From positions 1 to 28,522 of the forward strand of contig JAYYZE010000025.1 of assembly GCA_036340235.1 (NCBI GenBank): a stretch of DNA of 28,522 nucleotides, read 5' to 3'. Made by a program: the position numbers and the translations under genes. Shown here in pieces: positions 23,708 through 28,522 of this stretch; position 1 is the first letter of the stretch; each line of letters starts with the position of its first letter. The notes under the pieces are model-generated. The model was not told the origin of the DNA, ran no database searches, and saw nothing but the letters and a program-made list of their open reading frames with translations. The DNA comes from GCA-2862585 sp036340235. GTDB lineage: Bacteria > Bacteroidota > Bacteroidia > Flavobacteriales > UBA7312.

Positions 23708-25663
23708 ATGATTTCGGCCAACAACATATCCGTATATTTTGGCGGTCAAGAGCTGTTCGACAATGTTTCTTTTATGGTTAACAAAGGAGATAAGATAGGC
23801 CTTGTCGGTAAAAATGGAGCTGGAAAATCTACTCTCCTAAAAATACTTTCTAAAGAGCAAGCACCCAACAATGGGAATATTTCTACACCTAATGAATCTA
23901 CTGTTGGCTTTCTAAAACAAGATTTAGACTTTGAAGATGGTCGTACTGTCCAAGAAGAAGCAGAGCAGGCTTTTTCTGAAATTAAGCAACTAGAAAGTGA
24001 CATAGAATCTATAAATGTGGAAATCAACCAACGCCAAGATTACGAGTCTAAAGAATACATGCAGCTTTTAACAGTACTCAACGACCTTAATGAACGCTTT
24101 GGAATGCTTGGCGGCTATACTATTCAATCTGAAATGAGTCAAGTATTATTGGGGCTTGGCTTTAAAATCAATGACTTTGCCCGTCCTACCAATGAATTCA
24201 GCGGTGGATGGCGAATGCGTTTAGAGTTAGCCAAAATATTATTAAGCAAGCCAGACGTATTGCTACTAGATGAACCCACCAACCATTTAGATATTGAATC
24301 CATTGTTTGGTTGGAACAATGGTTAAAAAGCTACGAAGGGGCCGTTATATTGGTGTCCCACGATAGAGCATTTTTAGATGCCGTCACCAACAGAACCATA
24401 GAGTTAATCTTTGGAAAAGCCAATGATTATAAAGCCAGCTATTCCAAATACGTTGACCTCAGAAAAGAACGACAAGAAAAACAAATTCAATCCAAAAAAA
24501 ATCAGGATAAGCAAATTCAGCAAACTAAAATGCTGATCGAAAAATTCAGATACAAGAAAAATAAAGCCGCTTTTGCTCAAAGCTTAATTAAAAAACTCGA
24601 TAAAATGGAACTCATAGAGGTCGAACAAGATGAAACGTTGTCTATGCATTTTCGCTTTCCACCAGCTCCACATAGCGGTAAAGTTACTCTCAAAGCCCAT
24701 GATATCAGTAAGAGTTATGACAAGCTTGAAGTACTCAAAGGGCTAAATTTACTGCTTGAAAGAGGCGAAAAAATTGCCTTCGTTGGTAAAAATGGTCAAG
24801 GTAAAACGACACTGGCAAAAATCATAGCAAACACTATTTCATTTGAAGGAGAAGTGGAATACGGCTATCAAGTAAAAGTGGGCTATTACGCCCAAAATCA
24901 ATCCGATTTGTTGGACGAAAATAAAAGCATACTAGAGGTTGTTGAAGAGGCCGCAGACGAGCAAAGTCGACCAAGAGTGAGGGATATGCTAGGTGCATTT
25001 TTGTTTGGTGGCGATGCTGTACAGAAGAAAATAAAAGTACTTTCAGGAGGAGAGAGAGCACGAGTAGCTTTGTGTAAACTTTTGCTTGAGCCAGTCAATT
25101 TTTTGATAATGGATGAGCCCACCAACCACTTAGACATGCAGTCCAAAGACATTCTAAAAACAGCGCTTAATAACTACGATGGCACACTGATAATAGTGTC
25201 TCACGACCGAAATTTCCTACAAGGTCTTTCTCAAAAAGTATATGAGTTTAAGAACAAAAACATCAAAGAGTACCTTGGCGATATCAACAACTTTTTAGAG
25301 CAAAAAGAGGTTAATGATTTTAATCATTTTGAAACTCAAAACACAAGCACCAAAACAGTAGATAAGTCGACAGTATCTGAGAATAAAATGTCATACAATG
25401 CTAAAAAACAGCTGGATCGTGACATAAGAAAGGCCACTAATCGTATCAGTAAATTAGAAAAACAAGTAGACGCATTAGAAAATGAATTAAAACAACTAGA
25501 CATCGAATTGGCACGGCCAGAAACGTTCAAAGAGCTATCTTCGCAAAAGGGATTTTTCGATTCCTATCAACAACGACAGGATGAACTTAATAAACGGATT
25601 TCAGAATGGGAGGAGTCGATTACCATTCTTGATGAGTTAAAAGCAAAAAGAACGAACGATTAA
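23708..25663 (+). CDS. ABC-F family ATPase (Uup/YheS-like)
   Basis: The 651-aa soluble protein has two ABC domains in one chain and no membrane segments. Domain 1 has Walker A GKNGAGKST (34-42), signature FSGGWRMRLELAK and Walker B LLLDEPTNHLD. Domain 2 has GKNGQGKTT (about 361-369), LSGGERARVALCK and FLIMDEPTNHLD. The interdomain linker is Lys/Arg/Gln rich, and the last 90 residues form a charged coiled coil as in Uup. ABC-F proteins bind the ribosome and modulate translation; the exact subfamily is not clear. I chose ATG 23708 (MISANNISVYFGG) over the GTG at 23690. Its stop overlaps the era start by one base. Confidence 0.9.
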   Translation: MISANNISVYFGGQELFDNVSFMVNKGDKIGLVGKNGAGKSTLLKILSKEQAPNNGNISTPNESTVGFLKQDLDFEDGRTVQEEAEQAFSEIKQLESDIESINVEINQRQDYESKEYMQLLTVLNDLNERFGMLGGYTIQSEMSQVLLGLGFKINDFARPTNEFSGGWRMRLELAKILLSKPDVLLLDEPTNHLDIESIVWLEQWLKSYEGAVILVSHDRAFLDAVTNRTIELIFGKANDYKASYSKYVDLRKERQEKQIQSKKNQDKQIQQTKMLIEKFRYKKNKAAFAQSLIKKLDKMELIEVEQDETLSMHFRFPPAPHSGKVTLKAHDISKSYDKLEVLKGLNLLLERGEKIAFVGKNGQGKTTLAKIIANTISFEGEVEYGYQVKVGYYAQNQSDLLDENKSILEVVEEAADEQSRPRVRDMLGAFLFGGDAVQKKIKVLSGGERARVALCKLLLEPVNFLIMDEPTNHLDMQSKDILKTALNNYDGTLIIVSHDRNFLQGLSQKVYEFKNKNIKEYLGDINNFLEQKEVNDFNHFETQNTSTKTVDKSTVSENKMSYNAKKQLDRDIRKATNRISKLEKQVDALENELKQLDIELARPETFKELSSQKGFFDSYQQRQDELNKRISEWEESITILDELKAKRTND

Positions 25664-26547
25664 TGGAACACAAAGCAGGCTTTGTAAACATCATAGGCAA
25701 CCCCAACGTGGGAAAATCTACCTTAATGAATGCCTTGGTAGGCGAGCGATTGTCAATCATCACTTCCAAAGCACAAACAACTCGGCACCGCATATTAGGT
25801 ATTGTCAATGACGAGAGTCATCAAGTGATTTTTTCTGATACACCTGGTATAATAGAGCCCAACTACAAACTGCAAGAGAATATGATGGACTTTGTGTATG
25901 GATCTTTCCAAGATGCCGATGTGCTGGTTTATATGGTAGAGACGGGAGAAAAAGAGTTGAAAGACCAAGCCCTTTTTGAACGAATAAAACACAGCGATAT
26001 TCCCCTGATTTTGTTATTGAATAAAATTGACAAGGTCGAACAAGACTTTGTGAGTGAGCAAATGGCCCTATGGGCAGAGCGATTGCCAAAAGCAGAAATA
26101 TATCCCATCTCTGCACTCAACAAGTTCAATCTTGAAATCGTTATGCAACGGATTAAAGACCTTTTACCTCTTTCACCGCCCTATTATGAAAAAGACGCAC
26201 TAACCGACAAGTCTGAGCGGTTTTTTGTTGCTGAAACAGTACGTGAGAAGATACTCAAATACTACAAAAAAGAAATTCCCTATTCTGTAGAGGTTGAGGT
26301 TGAAGAATTTTTTGAAGAGAAAGACATTATTAAAATAAGGGCCATTATATACGTTATTCGAGAGTCTCAAAAAGGCATAATAATAGGTCACAAGGGAGTA
26401 GCACTCAAAAAGATAGGCACTTTGGCTCGAAGGGATTTAGAGTCTTTTTTTCAGAAGAAGATATTCTTAGATTTGTATGTTAAAGTTAACAAAGATTGGC
26501 GCAACGACGATAAACAGCTAAAACGATTCGGCTATAACAACAGATAA
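25663..26547 (+). CDS. era: GTPase Era
   Basis: The 294-aa essential GTPase binds the 3' end of 16S rRNA during 30S assembly. G1 GNPNVGKST (12-20), G3 DTPG (59-62), G4 NKID (120-123) and G5 ISALN are all present. The C-terminal KH domain (about 200-285) contains the RNA-binding loop GIIIGHKGVALKKIG. Length is normal. The ATG overlaps the ABC-F stop (TAATG), so translation is likely coupled. der follows after 3 nt, making a compact ribosome-biogenesis group. Confidence 0.96.
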   Translation: MEHKAGFVNIIGNPNVGKSTLMNALVGERLSIITSKAQTTRHRILGIVNDESHQVIFSDTPGIIEPNYKLQENMMDFVYGSFQDADVLVYMVETGEKELKDQALFERIKHSDIPLILLLNKIDKVEQDFVSEQMALWAERLPKAEIYPISALNKFNLEIVMQRIKDLLPLSPPYYEKDALTDKSERFFVAETVREKILKYYKKEIPYSVEVEVEEFFEEKDIIKIRAIIYVIRESQKGIIIGHKGVALKKIGTLARRDLESFFQKKIFLDLYVKVNKDWRNDDKQLKRFGYNNR

Positions 26548-26550
26548 TTT

Positions 26551-27855
26551 ATGGGAAACATAGTAGCAATAGTAGGCCGTCCAAACGTTGGTAAATCCAC
26601 CTTTTTTAATCGCTTAATACAAAAACGCCAAGCCATTGTCGATTCCGTAAGCGGAGTAACTCGTGATAGGCACTACGGCAAAACCGACTGGAATGGAAAA
26701 GAATTTTCGGTTATTGATACGGGTGGATATATTATCGGTTCGGATGATATTTTTGAGGCCGATATTAGAAAACAAGTCGACTTGGCCATTGATGAGTCTA
26801 ATGCTATTTTATTTTTGGTCGATGGACAAGAAGGGCTAACCGATATGGATGTCACTGTTGCCAATCACTTACGTAAATCCGATAAACCCATATTTTTGGT
26901 CATCAATAAAGTCGATAATGGTAAAATATTAGAACAAGCCGTCGAATTTTATGCCCTTGGCATGGGAGATTACCATTGTATTTCCTCTATCAACGGAAGC
27001 GGAACTGGCGAATTATTGGATGAATTAGTCAATACCTTGCCCGAAATGCATCAAGAGCAAGAACACGATGTACCTCGATTTGCCATTGTTGGTCGTCCCA
27101 ATGTTGGCAAGTCCTCTTTTGTAAACGCATTAGTGGGTGAAGAGCGAAACATAGTTACCGATATTGCCGGCACCACGCGCGATTCTCTGGATACCCACTA
27201 TACTAAATTTGGTCACGACTTTGTGCTTATCGATACGGCTGGGGTACGTAAGAAGAAAAAAGTTAGCGAAGACTTAGAATTTTATTCGGTGATGCGATCC
27301 ATACGCTCCATTGAGTATTCTGACGTTTGCTTACTACTCATTGATGCTACACTAGGCTTTGAGGCTCAAGATCTAAGCATTTTTCATCTAGCTGATAAAA
27401 ATAATAAGGGCATAGTTATTTTAGTCAATAAATGGGATCTTATTGAAAAAGATACTTATACCACCAAAGAATACGAAGCCAGTATTAGGCAAAAAATCGC
27501 ACCATTTAGCGATGTACCCATTGTATTTATTTCGGCATTAAACAAACAGCGATTATTAAAAGGATTAGAAATTTCCATTAAGGTATCCAAAAATAGAGCA
27601 ACAAGAATTTCTACTTCAAAACTCAACGATACCATGTTGCCCTTTATTGAGCAAAATCCACCCCCAGCCACAAAAGGAAAATACATTCGAATCAAGTTTT
27701 GTACGCAATTGCCCACCAAAACGCCCACCTTTGCCTTTTTTGCTAACCTCCCACAATATATTAAGGAACCCTACAAGAGGTATATAGAGAATAAACTCAG
27801 AGAAAGCTTTGAATTTACGGGTGTGCCTATTCAGATATTTTTCAGAAAAAAATAG
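26551..27855 (+). CDS. der: Tandem GTPase Der (EngA)
   Basis: The 434-aa protein has two GTPase domains and a KH-like C-terminal domain and is needed for 50S maturation. Domain 1 carries GRPNVGKST (9-17), DTGG and NKVD. Domain 2 carries GRPNVGKSS (about 181-189), DTAGVRKK and NKWD. The KH-like end has FTGVPIQIFFRKK. Length is normal. It closes the ABC-F/era/der run. Its TAG is 3 nt from the convergent metK stop, with no hairpin between them. Confidence 0.96.
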   Translation: MGNIVAIVGRPNVGKSTFFNRLIQKRQAIVDSVSGVTRDRHYGKTDWNGKEFSVIDTGGYIIGSDDIFEADIRKQVDLAIDESNAILFLVDGQEGLTDMDVTVANHLRKSDKPIFLVINKVDNGKILEQAVEFYALGMGDYHCISSINGSGTGELLDELVNTLPEMHQEQEHDVPRFAIVGRPNVGKSSFVNALVGEERNIVTDIAGTTRDSLDTHYTKFGHDFVLIDTAGVRKKKKVSEDLEFYSVMRSIRSIEYSDVCLLLIDATLGFEAQDLSIFHLADKNNKGIVILVNKWDLIEKDTYTTKEYEASIRQKIAPFSDVPIVFISALNKQRLLKGLEISIKVSKNRATRISTSKLNDTMLPFIEQNPPPATKGKYIRIKFCTQLPTKTPTFAFFANLPQYIKEPYKRYIENKLRESFEFTGVPIQIFFRKK

Positions 27856-27858
27856 CGA

Positions 27859-28522
27859 TTATATTTTGAAGACCGACTTAATTTGTTCAATGTAGTCTAG
27901 CTTTTCCCAGGTGAAAGTTTCAATGTGCAGTTCTTTGGTAGTGCCCTCTACTTCATAAGAATAGGTTTTTATTTCGGGAGTGCGACCCATGTGTCCATAA
28001 GCCGCTGTGTCGGTGTAGATTGGCGATTTTAGATTTAATCGCTCAATAATAGCTGATGGTCGCATGTCAAAAATTTGCTCAACAATCTTAGCAATTTCTC
28101 CATCCGTTTTGTTCACTTTAGCGGTGTCGTAAGTGTTTACATAAATACCCATAGGTTTAGCCACTCCAATGGCGTATGATATCTGAACTAGTACGTGTTT
28201 ACATACCCCTGCTGCAACAAGATTTTTGGCAATATGTCTAGTAGCATAAGCCGCAGATCGATCCACTTTCGATGGGTCTTTGCCCGAAAAAGCACCCCCT
28301 CCATGAGCTCCCTTTCCGCCATAGGTGTCAACGATAATTTTTCGACCAGTCAGTCCAGTATCCCCATGAGGCCCACCAATTACAAATTTACCAGTAGGGT
28401 TTACGTGGTATTTCTCACTGCCAAAAAGTGATTTTAGTCGATCTTCCAGCTGCTCTATCACTCTAGGAATGAGAATGGTTTTTACGTCATTTTCTATCTG
28501 TTGTTGCATGGCGTTTTCGGCC
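27859..28522 (-). CDS. metK: S-adenosylmethionine synthetase, partial
   Basis: This is the C-terminal part (about 221 residues) of MetK, which makes SAM from methionine and ATP in the cytoplasm. The frame stays open to the right edge (GCC GAA AAC GCC before the ATG at 28509), so that ATG is internal and the N-terminal half lies outside the window. Conserved stretches include PTGKFVIGGPHGDTGLTGRK, DTYGGKGAHGGGAFSGKD and KVDRSAAYATRHIAKN, with the ATP loop and metal ligands intact. The C terminus ends KLDYIEQIKSVFKI. It converges on der. Confidence 0.95.
   Translation of the reverse strand, partial: AENAMQQQIENDVKTILIPRVIEQLEDRLKSLFGSEKYHVNPTGKFVIGGPHGDTGLTGRKIIVDTYGGKGAHGGGAFSGKDPSKVDRSAAYATRHIAKNLVAAGVCKHVLVQISYAIGVAKPMGIYVNTYDTAKVNKTDGEIAKIVEQIFDMRPSAIIERLNLKSPIYTDTAAYGHMGRTPEIKTYSYEVEGTTKELHIETFTWEKLDYIEQIKSVFKI

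Overview
The window looks like a chromosomal segment of a marine-type Bacteroidota, most likely Flavobacteriales. The basis is AT-rich DNA, type IX secretion (T9SS) and gliding genes (gldJ, porU, porV, a PorP/SprF-family gene), A-rich leaders without obvious Shine-Dalgarno sites, and several -7 boxes of the Bacteroidota form TAnnTTTG. Nearly all of it is compact core gene content. Only 6984-8065 looks accessory, and it is decayed.

Layout. 12-89 (-): tRNA-Val(TAC) behind a near-ideal Bacteroidota promoter. 139-6983 (-): one tightly packed run, in transcription order Glu/Leu/Phe/Val-type dehydrogenase, MscS channel, NhaD Na+/H+ antiporter, ExbB, ExbD, TonB, FolC; gaps are at most about 31 nt and several stops and starts overlap. 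6984-8065: about 1.1 kb without an intact annotatable gene, holding remnants of a lipoprotein gene (-) and an XRE-type regulator (+). 8062-9099 (-): anmK, divergent from 9163-13907 (+), an acyl-CoA dehydrogenase followed by a Wza-like SLBB export protein and a Wzz-like chain-length protein. 13904-15154 (-): murF, with a strong terminator hairpin directly upstream of its start.

15203-22968 is the T9SS/gliding core: a PorP/SprF-like gene and gldJ read leftward, and porU and porV read rightward from a shared 152-bp divergent region. PorV shuttles CTD-bearing cargo, PorU cleaves the CTD and catalyses attachment, and GldJ belongs to the gliding/T9SS lipoprotein machinery. ispF follows porV. A bidirectional terminator separates ispF from an initiator tRNA-fMet (-). 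23708-27855 (+) is an ABC-F / era / der run linked to ribosome function and assembly. It converges on metK (-), which is cut by the right edge.

I did not find a convincing new multi-gene system. The least obvious signals are the two adjacent decayed genes at 7115-8065, the terminator abutting murF, the Wza/Wzz pair without glycosyltransferases, and -7 boxes that nearly touch the start codons of porU and the ABC-F gene. Functions come from motif and family recognition by eye; no database search was run.
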